A stretch of 64,000 bases of DNA from Podospora pseudoanserina (taxonomy: Eukaryota; Ascomycota; Sordariomycetes; Sordariales; Podosporaceae). The notes beneath the pieces are model-generated. The model did no database searches and had not been told where the DNA came from. It saw only the letters and a list, made by a program, of their open reading frames with translations. Positions 11,419-23,484 of this stretch are shown one piece after another. Within the stretch, counting starts at the first letter, position 1; the number at the start of each line of letters is the position of its first letter. The stretch is from positions 2,294,001 to 2,358,000 of the forward strand of contig NC_085923.1 in assembly GCF_035222485.1 (NCBI RefSeq), read 5' to 3'. Position numbers and translations under genes: made by a program.

Positions 11419-12458
11419 GGAATCTCGAAATGCTCGGTGAATATCTCTCTGATGATGGTGATCGAGACGGCGGGTATTCTCCCAAATGGGAACTTGACCG
11501 ACCGGTTCGGTTCCAACTCAGCCACCTGAAGGGGAGGGGATGGTGGGATGCATCGGGGGAGGCGGGCTGGGTTGTTCCTGCAGAGGCGAACGACACGATG
11601 GGGGTTGGTCGTGTCGATCTGGCGAATGGGAGGGTTTTGTAGTATTTTTGGTAAGACCCTGAATCACAAGGAAAAGTTGGTCGAGGGGCGGGCACAAGGG
11701 GCTCTTGTCGCGGTTACCGTTGCCACGACCCGAGGGACCTTGTACATACGTACGTACAATGAGATTTTTTTTTTTTTCCCTCTTTGATGCTCCAGCACGA
11801 AAACTCAAGGCCGGACGACTGGGACATGGTGATGGTGGGCCCGTTCTGGGTTGTCTCCGGTTATTTTCTCCGTTGCAGTTCCCGAAGGAGGGATTTCCAG
11901 AGAGGAATATCGACGGTGTGAACCTCAACGGCTGTCGATGGTTTTGGAGTACGACACCGGATCAGCTGCTGTGCTCTTCGACCTGTCTGGTCAGTGTACC
12001 ACCAGAGCAAAGACGGGTATCTAGTAATTAGAGACTCTTTTAGTAGTCACCGGCGAGGCTTGTCAGTCACAAGCCTCTCCAACATCGAAAAACGACCGCA
12101 AGCTCCAACGTCGTCGGACTGGGCAGTGGGTTCAACTCCGTCAAACTGGGCTGGCTGGTGGGGATTTTTCTTTATCAATCTTGCATGAAACCTCCACTTC
12201 AGAGATTAGATCCGCGCAAGGGCGACGAGGGAAACCCACAGCGGGGGGAGAAGGCCGAGAGAGGGACCACGAGAGAGGGACCACGAGAGAGTCGAGGGTT
12301 GGTGGTGACTGGTGAGGCACTCGAGACGACATGTGTGTGGTGGTTGCGCGTCCGACATCGTCCCCAAGAAATATCGTATGGCGTGTCTGGCGGGGAGACG
12401 CCCACGTACGTCCTTGCTAGTATTGTGTTGGAACCCGGCAGGAGGTATTGTTCCCTGT

Positions 12459-12510
12459 CCGTTGTCCACCTCCCGTTGTCCACCTCCCGTTGTCCACCCC
12501 CCGTTGTCCC
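12459..12510. repeat. 15-bp tandem repeat, about 3.5 copies
   Basis: The unit CCGTTGTCCACCTCC is repeated, with slight divergence in the last copies, within the ERG13 upstream region. Confidence 0.8.
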
Positions 12511-13178
12511 CGTCGCCGTCCCCGCTGTGGTCAAAGTATTTGAACCTCCCGCATCCTCTTTCTGTCGGTGTTGTGCCTTGTCTCTTGTGTTCCCTATCAT
12601 TTTTATTCTTTCTCGAAATCCTAGTTGCTGGTGCTGTGTTGTTGTATACATACCCTTCTCCAACATCCCCAACCCCAACAGAGGAAAAATAGAGATAAGA
12701 CGAGAGACAGGTACAGTTGCCCCCACTCTTTTTTTTTTTGTTTCCTGTCACCTCAGACAGCCACAGACATTCGTGACACTCTGGTTTGTCGAATATGCAG
12801 ATCTACCACATCACCGCCATCTGTTGTTCCATTCCTAAAAAATCGATAGCCAATATTGGACAGATATTGGGAAGACTGCTGGGGCAAGAGATAGTGGGGT
12901 CTGCTTAGGTGGTTCCTCGTTCCTCAATGGGCAACAAAAGGCGGTGACCAGGACAGCTCCAGCAAAACAATTAGATGAGCCCACTTTGAGCGCTAGCTGA
13001 CTACCCCTCCAAAAGTCTAAAGACCCTCCGTCTCCCGCCTCACGTCCCATCTCCTCGTCCCTTTTTTTTACGACACGACTCCCCCCCCCCAAACAAACAA
13101 ACGCTCGCCGAACCCAATTGCACCCTCCAGCACCCTCCAACACCTTCCAGTTACCTCCCAGCACCTCCTCTCAGCACC

Positions 13179-14998
13179 ATGGCCTCCCGTCCCCAGAACA
13201 TTGGCATCAAGGCCATCGAAATCTACTTCCCCAGCCAGGTCAGTTTACGCTACTGAGAGACGACGAGTCAACAAACTGTTCTGGTTCTGGTTCTGGCTCT
13301 GGCTTTGGACCCAATATCGCTGACAGCTGTCACGGGCATAGTATGTGGAGCAAACCGAGCTTGAAAAGTTCGATGGCGTTAGCACGGGCAAGTATACAAT
13401 TGGTCTTGGCCAGACTAAGATGAGCTTCTGCGACGACCGTGAGGGTATGTTTTTATTATCTCCATCTCTAGCAACACAACACTTCACTTCGCTTTTGCCT
13501 CCCCAACAAAATTCAACAACACCCCATCGTTACACAGAGAATTTTACCCCCTGCTGTGGTGTGTGGTGCCTTGTCTTTATTGCGTTGCGCCACCACCGGG
13601 TTCCTGTTCCCCAGCCCCTGGGCGGCAGGCGTCGGACAGTGGGGTATCCATGGCAGTGGGGGGCTCGTTGTGTTGTGGTGGTGGTATTCAGGGGCTGACA
13701 TGCGGGCCCCGCCTTTCTAGATATCTACTCGTTCAGCTTGACCGTCGTGTCCAACCTCCTCAAGAAGTACAACATCGACACCAACTCGATCGGCCGTCTC
13801 GAGGTCGGTACCGAGACCATCCTCGACAAGTCCAAGTCGGTTAAGTCGGTGTTGATGCAGCTGTTTGGCGACAACACCAACATTGAGGGTGTCGACACAG
13901 TAAACGCCTGCTACGGCGGCACCAACGCCGTTTTCAACTCTGTCAACTGGATCGAGTCTTCTGCCTGGGATGGCCGCGATGCCATTGTTGTTGCCGGTGA
14001 TATTGCCCTCTACGCCAAGGGCAATGCCCGCCCGACTGGTGGTGCCGGTGCCGTTGCGCTCTTGATTGGTCCTGATGCGCCCATCGTTTTCGAGCCCGGC
14101 ATGCGTGGCAGCTACATGCAGCACGCCTATGACTTCTACAAGCCCGACCTCACCTCCGAGTACCCCTATGTTGATGGCCACTACTCCATCAACTGCTACT
14201 CCGAGGCCCTCGACGGTGCTTACCGCGCCTACTGCAAGCGCGAGGCCCAGCTCACCAAGGGCGTCAACGGCCATGCCAACGGCAACGCCAACGGCGTAAC
14301 AGACGACATCCTCAAGACTCCCCTTGACCGCTTCGACTACATGGCTTTCCACGCCCCTACCTGCAAGCTCGTGCAAAAGTCGTATGCCCGCCTCCTCTAC
14401 CACGACTACCTTGCCGACCCTGAGCACAAGGCCTTCGCCGAGGTTCCCGCCGACATCCGCGACATGGACTACAAGAAGTCTCTGACCGACAAGGTTGTCG
14501 AGAAGACCTTCATGACCCTCACCAAGAAGCGCTTCCAGGAGCGCGTCAACCCCGCCATCCAGGTTGCTACTCTTTGCGGTAACATGTACTGCGCCAGCGT
14601 CTGGGGCGGTCTTGCCAGCTTGATCGGCCACGTCGACAGCGCCAACCTCCAGGGCAAGCGCATCGCCCTCTTCTCCTACGGCTCCGGTCTTGCCGCCTCC
14701 TTCTTCTCTTTCCGCATCAACGGCAGCACCGAGACCATTTCCAAGACTCTTGACATTCCCCAGAGACTTGTCGCTCGCCGCGCCGTCCCCCCAGAGACCT
14801 ACGACTCGGTATGTCTCCTCACCTTTTGACTGTCAGGTAACCATTGCTAACTTGTTTCAGATGTGCGACCTCCGCAAGAAGGCCCATCTCCAGAAGGACT
14901 ACGTCCCCACCGGCGAGGTGTCCACCATTGCCCCCGGCACCTACTACCTCGAGAAGGTCGACGACATGTTCAAGAGGTTCTATGCCGTCAAGGAGTAA
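13179..14998 (+). CDS. ERG13: Hydroxymethylglutaryl-CoA synthase
   Basis: The enzyme condenses acetyl-CoA with acetoacetyl-CoA to HMG-CoA, the committed route to mevalonate, sterols and isoprenoids. Four exons, 13179-13238, 13342-13444, 13721-14808 and 14861-14998, give 462 residues, the usual size. Introns are 103, 276 and 52 nt with GT..AG ends; the last carries GCTAAC. The N-terminus reads [20 protein letters not shown], then [24 protein letters not shown]. The three catalytic residues are present: Glu86 ([12 protein letters not shown]), Cys118 ([10 protein letters not shown]) and His265 ([13 protein letters not shown]). A short Asn/Gly/Ala-rich insert ([10 protein letters not shown], about 238-246) precedes the His region. 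Codons are C-ending throughout, as in highly expressed fungal genes. No clear sterol-regulatory element was seen upstream. Exon 1 codes for only 20 residues. Confidence 0.97.
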
Positions 14999-15500
14999 AC
15001 CAAGAAGGAGTAAAACGAAACAAAAAGCATGGATGATGAATATATACCAAGAGAGGAGGAAGTAATATTTTGTGTTCAAAGACAAAAGACGGGAGGCGGC
15101 ATTACATACCCATAGACGACGACTGGAGGACCGGCCGGATGCCGGTAGTCGGATATTATATTGGGAATGGTACTGGGATACGGGTTGGACGGGACGGGAC
15201 GGGATAGGAAAGGTGGGGTGGGAGGACGTAATAGAGCGTTTAATACCATGGTTTCATTCTTGCGGTTGTTGGTGTATCATGAGTGTTTTGTTGCCTGAGG
15301 TTTGAGCCGGCGTTCAGGGGGTGGTGGTGGGGCGGCTGGACGTTTGGTGTTGCTGGATATTGTTGAATGTACGGTCAGGATCGGATGTTGTGTTGATGGA
15401 TGATGGGATGGAACGGTTGTATGTTTGAAGTGTCCTGATATCTATTGTGAGTTGTTCTATGGAAATGGGAACATTAAACCTCTTTGTCCTCTGATATCTA
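14999..15500. other. Convergent 3' region between ERG13 and the hydrolase
   Basis: About 500 nt hold the 3' ends of two converging genes. The DNA is rich in GGGACGGGAC-like words near 15190. No gene is seen. Confidence 0.5.
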
Positions 15501-16846
15501 CTACAACTTTGACTTGTCTCCCCCTTCCTTCTTGGGCTTCCTCACCGGCCGTCCCCCCATCCACCCCTCAAACTCCTCACTAATCACCCACTTTTCCTCG
15601 TCTCTCTTCTTGGCCCACCGCTCAAACTCTTCCTGCTCCCTCCTCCAGTGCTTGAGGTCCTCGACGAGGAAGTCAGCGGCGTAGGTGGCGACCTCGGTCG
15701 TCCTCTCCATTGGGACAAGGTGGCCGTACCCCTCGATGGTGACAGCTTTCACCCTTCCGTTCTTCGCGCCTCCAGAACCGCCCGGACCGACTCCGGTCAG
15801 GTCGAGCTTCTCCTGCCGGACGTCGGGCGGGTTGACGTTTGACTCTGAGCCGAAAATCCAGATGCAGCCCGGCCGGAGATGGGGGAGCTTGTTCGCCGTT
15901 GCTGGGCCGCCTTCGGGGCGGTAGAAGGGGAAGTCGGGGTTTTTATGCACGACTTCGTCTGCGTCGGGGATGAGATCCCAGTCAAGTTCGTGTTTGCCCC
16001 CCCCCATCAACTTCTGACGGATGGGGCGGTAGTAGGTGAAACTCTCCATGTGTTTGGTTGTCAACAGTGTGACTGAACCAGCAGGGGCGTCGGGGTAGAT
16101 TCTTGTGGGGGTTGGTCGGAGGCCGTGTTCGAGCCAGGAGTTGAACACGCGGGGGTCCCAAGTGCGGTAGAAGGGGTTGGATTGGAAGGCTGATTTGGCG
16201 GCGGCGAGGGAGGGCCAGATGTCGCGGCGGAAGGCGGAGGCTTTCATGGGGGCGAAGCCGTATTTGGGGCCTTTGGATTGGAACCTGGAGAGGACCGGGT
16301 CCAAAAGGATGAGGGAGGAGAGGAGGCGGGGATGGAGGAGGGAGAGGTTGACTATGATGTTTGCGCCGAAGGAGTGCCCGACACCGATGAGGGGGCGGGG
16401 GAGGGAGTGGCGGAAGTGATTGGTCAGGTGGAGGAGGTCGCGGGTGTGGTCTATCCACGAGGCTATGCGATTGTTAGCACCATGAACAATGGATTGGGTG
16501 GAGGTGTGGGCATACGGTCGTTGCCTAGGTTGGCTTCGTTGAGGATGCCGGATTGGCCTTGGTGGGTTACGTCTGCTATCCAGATGCCGCGGATTTGGAC
16601 GCCGCGGCTGTTGAGGAGGGATAGGAGGTCTTCCCAGAGGGGCTCGTAGAGTTCTTTGGGGAAGCCATTTGCGTGGGCGGCGATGATGGAGACGTCGCCG
16701 GGGGAGGGGGTGAGGTTGTTGAGGGGGATGTATTGTTTGACGGCGAGGAGGAGGGGTTCTTCTTGGGAGTGGGCGGTGGCGTGGGGGTATTCGCGGATGT
16801 GTTGGGATTCGATGGTGTGGTTCTTGATCAGGAATGAAGAGGCCAT
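15501..16846 (-). CDS. Alpha/beta hydrolase with peroxisomal targeting signal (Lpx1-like)
   Basis: Two exons (16516-16846 and 15501-16462) are joined across a 53-nt intron with donor GTATGC, GCTAAC branch and ATAG acceptor, giving 430 residues. The N-terminal part has the oxyanion-loop motif AAHANGFPKELYEPLWEDL. The nucleophile elbow is GVGHSFGAN, and the likely catalytic His lies in EGYGHLVPME near the C-terminus; the acid is not certain. The protein ends in DKSKL, a perfect PTS1 signal, so it should be imported into peroxisomes. The family includes the yeast peroxisomal lipase Lpx1 and fungal proteins often labelled toxin-biosynthesis hydrolases; the substrate cannot be read from sequence. 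Start ATG 16846 is chosen because MASSFLIKNHTIESQHIREYP runs straight into the hydrolase fold. The ORF upstream in the other frame is a shadow. Confidence 0.88.
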
Positions 16847-17446
16847 TTTGGCGGTTGGCTGGGTTGGAAGTGAACAATGAGAAGAAGTGAAGGGTGAGTT
16901 TGTGAGATGTGAGGTTGCATATGTAAGTCAAGGATCAGTTTACCCGTTCAGTTTAGTTCGGTTATGTGGCTTGGTCAAGGTGGACGGCAGTCTACGCGAG
17001 TGAGAGAGGGTGGTTTTATGTACTGGTTGGCAGTCGTAAAATCACAAGAGAGATTCAATTGAGATATGATTCAATCGACACGCGAATTCCGTATCTCTCT
17101 CTCATATGAAGCTCATGTGAGGTTGAGATGCATCAATGCAAGGCAGGCTGTTATAGGTGCCGGCCAACAGTGAGGTTCGCTTGGGGAGACCCCAGATTGG
17201 GAAAGTGCCGAGGCATGCAACTCCCCACGGGAAAACCAAGACCCACGGCCGCTTCCCCGGATTTGAATTCCGTTCGGCAACGGGACCGGGGCCGGAAAAC
17301 GGGCATAAGGGACTTGACTTGTGAAGCCGATGGGTTTGCTTTGTCAGTTGGGGGTGTTTTGTTCCTCAAAGTTTTGAGAGCAGTGCACAGCAAGGATAGC
17401 ACAGACTTGGATTGAAAAACCGTCACTGGTCTCCAACGAATTATGA

Positions 17447-17520
17447 GGTTCCGTGGTGTAGTTGGTTATCACGTCAGTCTAACACACTGAAGGTCTCCAG
17501 TTCGAGCCTGGACGGAATCA
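17447..17520 (+). tRNA. tRNA-Val (anticodon AAC)
   Basis: The 74-nt sequence folds as a full cloverleaf. The acceptor strands GGTTCCG and CGGAATC pair over seven positions (one G-U), followed by discriminator A at 17520. The D arm contains TGGTGTAGTTGGTTATCA, an A box. The anticodon stem TCAGT/ACTGA closes the loop CTAACAC with AAC at positions 34-36. The T arm carries the B box GTTCGAGCC. There is no intron. It stands alone between unrelated genes. Confidence 0.95.
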
Positions 17521-17531
17521 AACCACATTTC

Positions 17532-17535
17532 TTTT
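17532..17535 (+). terminator. RNA polymerase III terminator of tRNA-Val
   Basis: A T4 run (within TTTCTTTT) begins 12 nt after the tRNA 3' end, the usual place for a Pol III stop. Confidence 0.7.
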
Positions 17536-18614
17536 GTCTCCTCTCTACATGGGAGACCAGTCTTGTCTTTTTGCCAGCCAGCCAGCGTGAGATGATTCTG
17601 ACTCTCGATTTTGCTATTCCTTCCAAACTGTAGTTGTTCCACCTATACCTTGGCTCCTCCCCCTCCCCCGCTCCTTCCTCTTTAACGTCCTCACGCCTTC
17701 CTCTGTGACACCCTCACGCTCCTTCCTCTTCAACACCCTCCCACCTTCCTCTTCACCACCCTCCCCTCCTCACGCACGGCCCCTCTACATACCTCCTCCA
17801 AATTAGCAACCGTGCAAGGGCCACCCACCCCCCTTCCTATAAGTTCCTCCCACACCGTTCTCTTTTTTCCTTTTGTCCTCATATACCAGGAGTATCCTGT
17901 ACCAGATTTACTGGCCGGCAACCCAAGGAGATCAAGAACTTTCTTGGGCGTTGCATGATGATACTGGTTTCTTTTTTTCTTCTTTTTTTTGGTACCCCCA
18001 TCTGCTCTTTCTGTCCTTTTTCCTTTCAAATGGGGGGTCGTTATTGAATTGCTCTGACCTTTGGGGAGGGTGTATTTCAAGGCTACAATTTCTGTTGGCT
18101 TTTTTCTCCTTTGAGGAGAGATGAATTTTTTTTTTTTGGAATTTTTTTTTATCTTTTGTTTTTTTCGTTATGGACGTGACTTTTGTTGGGCCATGAGGAA
18201 GATTGGGTTGGTGTCTGTAGGTAGTTATTGCTCGTGAAGTTGTATGTGAAGTTGAATGTCGAGATGTTGAAGGCACAGGGAGAGAGGAGAAGAATTGCAT
18301 GCACCTGCTTTTCATAATAAAATATTACGCTATGCCGACCTGGTTATTAGAGAGTCACCTCTCTTGCTGTAGTAGTTTACAGTTCTTGTGTTGTTGTTCT
18401 ACTGACTTGCAATGTCCATGTGTGGTGCTTTCAATCTCACTCTTGTTTGATCCATTTGTCGACAGGAAAAGCCACATACAAAAGTCTCCAATTGTTCAAA
18501 TAAGTATCAACACTCACATAGTTGATATGATAATTGCTTGCTTGTTCATTTACTCGCTTAAACAGCCTAGACTGCACAGCTCTTTTTTCCCAAGCCTTGA
18601 ATCAAGCCTCTTGC

Positions 18615-19688
18615 TTAAACCTGCCCCTCCTTTTCCGCTTCCTTCTTCTTCTCCGTCACACTACTACACCCATCATCACCACCCCCTCCCCCAAGAACAT
18701 CCCCCAACTCCTCCAAAAACCTGCTGGCCTCCCTCTCCGCCTTCTTCACCCCCATCTCCCTCCTCCTCCCCTCAATCTCCCTCCTCCTCCTTTCCATCTC
18801 CTCCCTCCTCCTCAGCTTCTCCCTTTCCCTCCCCTCCCTCTCCCTCTCCGTCCGTTTCCTTTCCTCCTCCAACCCCTCCATCTCCTTCTGCCTCGTCTCC
18901 CCATCCTGACTAAACTTGTAGAACCCTACCCCCTTGGTCCGTATCTCCCAATTAGCATCATAATGCGTCTCCGGCGGCGGCGTAGCGCTCCTATCCCTCT
19001 TCCTCGCCAACTCCTCCATCTGATTCGTCTCCTCAAACGCCCGAGCCTGGATGGTATCCCCAAAGATAAGATCAGAGGGCACAGCGACAGGGCGGCCGGC
19101 CATTTTCTCCAGGTCGATTTCCGAGGCGGCCGCCCGGTCGAGGGCTGCTTTTTGGGAGGGGGTTAGGAGGCGGGTTCGGCCGTAGGTGTCGGTGTATTCG
19201 ATTGTGGCTTCTTCTTCTTCTTCTTCTGGTTCGGAAGAGGAGGAGGAAAGGTCTTCTGGGGGGCCGGGGTTGGATTCTGCCCATTTACGGTCGAAATCTA
19301 CGAGGCCGTATTCTTTGCCTATGTAGTCGCCTCTTTGCATGGCGGCGTAGAGGCGGGATTTGGATTCTAGGCGTTGACGGGAGCGGGCTAAGTCTTCGAG
19401 TTCGGCGGAGGAGGAGGAGGAGGTGGTGGTGGGGGATTTGAGGGTGAGTTTTTCATCTTGGTCTTTTGGGCGGTTTTTGCGTTTGATTTTGACTGATTTG
19501 AAGAGGTCTTCGGTTTTGGATTTGGAGGGGCGGAAGCGGCCGGTGGACGGGGTGGATGAGGACGAGGCGAGGAGGGAGGTGAGTTGAGAGGTGAAGGCGA
19601 GGGAGCCGGAGAGGTCGGTGGGGGAGGATGTCTTTTGTTTTTTGGGGGGTGGTTGGCCGTATAAGTGAGGGTCTTGGGGACGGGGCAT
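18615..19688 (-). CDS. CCDC174-family coiled-coil protein
   Basis: A single exon of 357 residues starts at ATG 19688 (MPRPQDPHLYGQPPPKKQKT). The N-terminus is basic and Ser-rich with an NLS-like PPPKKQK. The middle has a SRLYAAMQRGDYIGKEYGLVDFDRKW segment and an acidic tract (SSSEPEEEEEE) running into YTDTYGRTRLL. The segment ETHYDANWEIRTKGVGFYKFSQDGE (about residues 240-265) matches the signature region of the CCDC174 family. The C-terminal 80 residues are an Arg/Glu-rich single helix (ERKRTEREREGREREKLRRREEMERRR). Human CCDC174 is nuclear and linked to RNA processing; the same role here is inferred. The gene shares an 830-bp divergent promoter region with the one at 20521. Confidence 0.82.
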   Translation of the reverse strand: MPRPQDPHLYGQPPPKKQKTSSPTDLSGSLAFTSQLTSLLASSSSTPSTGRFRPSKSKTEDLFKSVKIKRKNRPKDQDEKLTLKSPTTTSSSSSAELEDLARSRQRLESKSRLYAAMQRGDYIGKEYGLVDFDRKWAESNPGPPEDLSSSSSEPEEEEEEATIEYTDTYGRTRLLTPSQKAALDRAAASEIDLEKMAGRPVAVPSDLIFGDTIQARAFEETNQMEELARKRDRSATPPPETHYDANWEIRTKGVGFYKFSQDGETRQKEMEGLEEERKRTEREREGREREKLRRREEMERRRREIEGRRREMGVKKAEREASRFLEELGDVLGGGGGDDGCSSVTEKKKEAEKEGQV

Positions 19689-20520
19689 GGTTGTGGTGGT
19701 GTAAGAACGTGACTGATAGTGGTGAGAACGGTGTGAGAGGTGGGTATTTATTTGGTGAGTGACTGTATGAGTTGAATCGTCACTTGTCGGAACAGAAAGA
19801 TGTTGATGAGTTGATGAGGTGAGCTATGTCGAAGTAAATCTTCAGATGAAGTGAGATCGCACAGTGCGCGCCCAGCTCCCGTCAGCTTCCCCAGACAGTG
19901 GGCCTGGCACTAAAACAGGGGTGCTAGCACTGCTGGCGCATCTTGGCACCTTTCACCCAGCGTGCGCCTGACATTCCGTCGTCATGCATCTCGGCCACCT
20001 CGCACAACCATGCTTCGGCTCGGAGCTCTTCTTCCACCGTCGTCCGGACTTGACTTTGGCACCGGCACGCCATCTTTCATCCCTAGCAACTGCGCAGACT
20101 AGACCCAAGAGAACGGCACGGTATCTAACCCGCATAAACCTTGGTGCCTCGTGGCCTCCCTTCGTTAACCCCCACGCGCTGCCCACTCCTTTTTTCATTC
20201 TTCCCTTTCTCTTTTATAAGCTTGACATAGGTGGCCCTGATGGAAGTGTATCGCGACCGAGGAAAGAACACCATCGGCACATATCCCAACAGCTAGTTCC
20301 CTACCTACGCATTGCTCCTCCTGAATCTCGATACGATTACGCTCCTTTTACGATATAATACACTAGATATACCCCTACTGCATAGCTCATCCTCTTGACA
20401 ACGCGACCGGCATTCGAGCGTCCATTGTTACTACGATACCCCATTGCTTACCCTCTTACCTACTCGGACCTCCGTGTTATCTACCTCATCTCCATCACCA
20501 GTCTTAGGAACACATCCGCG
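19689..20520. other. Divergent promoter region, CCDC174-like / small membrane protein
   Basis: 832 nt lie between two gene 5' ends. No coding frame is convincing. The ORF at 19984-20358 has no recognisable feature, and the frame upstream of 20521 (from 20395) is probably leader. Confidence 0.45.
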
Positions 20521-20889
20521 ATGGCTGGCCTTTTGGACGTAATAGCTTGGATCTACTACGCCATGACGGAGCCGAGCTGGATCCCGTCGCAGTTTCATCC
20601 TTTCTTGCATGGCATTTCTGGCTTCTTTGTAAGTACAGGGACCGCTGGACCTTCGTACCATACTAACCTGTTCCAGATGACCCTTGGTTCTCTCTTCATC
20701 GTACCAATCATCTGCCTCGTCATCTACGACATCACCCTCTACGTATTCAGACTCACCGGTTCTGCCTGCGAAACATTTACGAATGCGCTGCGAGCTCGCC
20801 AAGCTACCCAACCACAACAATCGAAACTACCTATAAACGGGAATGGATCGACTCCCAATGGTCATGCACCGTCCGAAAAGACACAGTAA
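20521..20889 (+). CDS. Small fungal membrane protein, unknown function
   Basis: Exons 20521-20628 and 20677-20889 flank a 48-nt intron (donor GTAAGT, branch TACTAAC, acceptor CAG) whose signals are textbook quality. The intron is in frame and stop-free, so an unspliced reading also stays open, but splicing gives a smoother protein of 106 residues: MAGLLDVIAWIYYAMTEPSW, then a hydrophobic block across the junction (HGISGFFMTLGSLFIVPIICLVIYDITLYVF, about residues 30-60) and a polar Asn/Gly/Pro tail. The hydrophobic block could form one long or two short membrane spans. An in-frame ATG at 20395 would add 42 residues of unlikely composition, so the downstream ATG is preferred. I do not recognise a named family. 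Confidence 0.72.
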   Translation: MAGLLDVIAWIYYAMTEPSWIPSQFHPFLHGISGFFVSTGTAGPSYHTNLFQMTLGSLFIVPIICLVIYDITLYVFRLTGSACETFTNALRARQATQPQQSKLPINGNGSTPNGHAPSEKTQ

Positions 20890-21020
20890 CAAGGGCCCAA
20901 GTAGTTGGATAGGGCGGGATAAGGGGGCAGAGGAGGAGACACAGCATAGCCAGAGAAAGCACAAAACAACCTTGTTTTTTCGACAGCCATGTGGCTTGAA
21001 ATATTTTGCTGGAATTTTGC

Positions 21021-22179
21021 TCAAGCGATCTGAGAGAGCACCTTGATGAGGTCGCTGGTGACGCCCATGGCCGTGACTTCACCACCGGCGCCCGCGCCCT
21101 GGATGATCAAGGGGTTGCTTCCGTACCGCTTAGTATAGAAGCTAATGATGTTATCGCTGCCCTTCAGCGCCGCAATGGGGTGGGAGAGATCGAACTTCTC
21201 GAGTCCAACCTTGACCTGCTTTGAGGCGACGTCGATGCTGCCCACAAACCGAACCACCTTGCCCTCCTTCTCAGCCGCCGCCTTTGTCTCCTCCATCTGA
21301 GAGTCAAAGGCGGGGAGCTTCTCGAGGAACTCATCACCGGTGGCAACAGACTCGAGCTCCTTGGGGATCAAGCTCTGGACGGGGAACGACGTGGGAGACT
21401 CAACCTCGAGACCGGCAAGGCGGGCGAGGATGGTGAGCTTCCGGGCAACGTCCAAGCCGTTGAGATCGTCACGCGGGTCGGGCTCAGTGTAACCGAGCTC
21501 CTTGGCCTTCCTGACCTCGGCGGACCATTGGCCGCCCTTGCCGGAGGTGGGGGCGAAAGAGTTGAAGAGGAAGGACATGGTGCCGCTGAAGACACCCTCG
21601 ATCTTGGTGACCTCGTCACCGGTGTTGACAAGGTCGTTGAGGGTCGAGATGACGGGGAGACCGGCACCGACGGAGGACTCGTGGTAGACCTTGGCGCCAG
21701 ACTGCTCGGCAGCGCTGAAGATATCCTGCCAAAGCTTGTAGGAGCCAGAGAAGGCCTTTTTGTTGGGAGTGACGATGCTGATGCCATTGCCAAGGAAGAG
21801 TGGGTAGGCGTCGGCGACGTCTTGGGAGCTGGTGTTGTCGACGAGGACGGTCTGGGAGCCGGATGACTTGAGGTACTCGATCAACTTGGGAGGGGCGAGG
21901 GGAACCTGGGAGGAGGAGGCGAGCTTGGAGGAGACATCGTTGATGGCGATAGCGGCATAGTCCGAGTTGTAGATAGCCTTCTTGCTGGTGCTGATGTAGG
22001 TGAGGACGAGCTTGGGGCTGGGTCTGCGCTGGGCGAGCGTCTCGAGCTGGCCGAGGAAGCACTTTCCTACCCCGCCAGCGCCTGAAGGGTCACAGCTGTA
22101 AGCATCAGGTCAGGAGTAACACTGGACAGGGAGTACACATACCAATGATGGCAATGTTGACCTGTTTCGCGGCAGCCAT
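21021..22179 (-). CDS. HOM6: Homoserine dehydrogenase
   Basis: The enzyme reduces aspartate semialdehyde to homoserine with NAD(P)H, the branch toward threonine, methionine and isoleucine. Exon 1 is 22143-22179 (37 nt, MAAAKQVNIAII), and exon 2 is 21021-22081. The 61-nt intron has donor GTATGT and acceptor TTCAG. The product has 365 residues, normal for the fungal enzyme. The junction rebuilds the dinucleotide-binding loop GAGGVG (13-18). VTPNKKAFS (about 116-124) is the conserved active-site loop, and GYTEPDPRDDLNGLDVARK holds the family signature with the catalytic Asp218 and Lys227. Codons are C-ending over the whole length. No ACT domain and no fusion to aspartokinase are present, as usual in fungi. 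It is divergently arranged with TRM8; no clear TGACTCA general-control site was found in the 379-nt spacer. Confidence 0.96.
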
Positions 22180-22558
22180 TGTGAATTGAGCGAGGAACGG
22201 GATGGTTCTTGGGATTAAAGATGGAATTCTACAGGCCGGGACCCAAAATACGACAACAATTGCTCACACTGCATCGCGGGGTACTTTAAAATGTCGCCAT
22301 GCAGCTCTGGCCCGATAGCGGACTCGCGGGGCGTGATCCTTGCATGGCGCCGGGTGGAGCCCTGGAGGTAGGATGGCGCCCCACTGTTGAACTTTTAGGT
22401 GCTAGTTCCCGGTCATTGGCTTCACAAGTTTGCGCTCTACATCAAACTCATACAGCGACACTATCAAGTCAAGATATCGCCGACGACAAGACACAGCACC
22501 CTTGTGATCTGTTATTAAACGAATCCCCAAACTCAACCAGACTCAAAAATTAGTCAAA
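22180..22558. promoter_or_regulatory. Bidirectional promoter region HOM6 / TRM8
   Basis: 379 nt separate the two start codons. The spacer contains ATTGG (CCAAT on the minus strand) near 22425 and a CA-rich leader toward TRM8. No amino-acid-control element of the TGASTCA type is visible. Confidence 0.5.

Positions 22559-23484
<926 letters not shown>

Larger units (their letters stand above)
10707..13178. other. Intergenic region upstream of ERG13
   Basis: No gene is recognised in 2.5 kb. The stretch 10900-11130 is rich in GAGTGTGTGAG-like purine/GT words. A (CAT)9 run lies at 11392-11418, a perfect duplication of GAGAGAGGGACCAC at about 12257-12292, and a 15-bp tandem repeat at 12459-12510. 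The last 200 nt are a CA-rich leader (CACCCTCCAGCACCCTCC) before the ERG13 start. A leader intron is possible but is not resolved. Confidence 0.5.
16847..18614. other. Intergenic region holding tRNA-Val and a degenerate CT-rich repeat
   Basis: Apart from the tRNA at 17447, no gene is seen. Between about 17660 and 17770, four diverged units of about 24 nt (CTCCTTCCTCTTCAACACCC-like) form a pyrimidine-rich minisatellite. T- and A-rich runs at 17970-18170 look like 3' or spacer DNA. Confidence 0.5.

Noticed and set aside
13179-16846. ERG13 and the neighbouring hydrolase as part of a secondary-metabolite cluster
   Set aside because: There is no synthase, P450 or regulator nearby, and the flanking genes are housekeeping.
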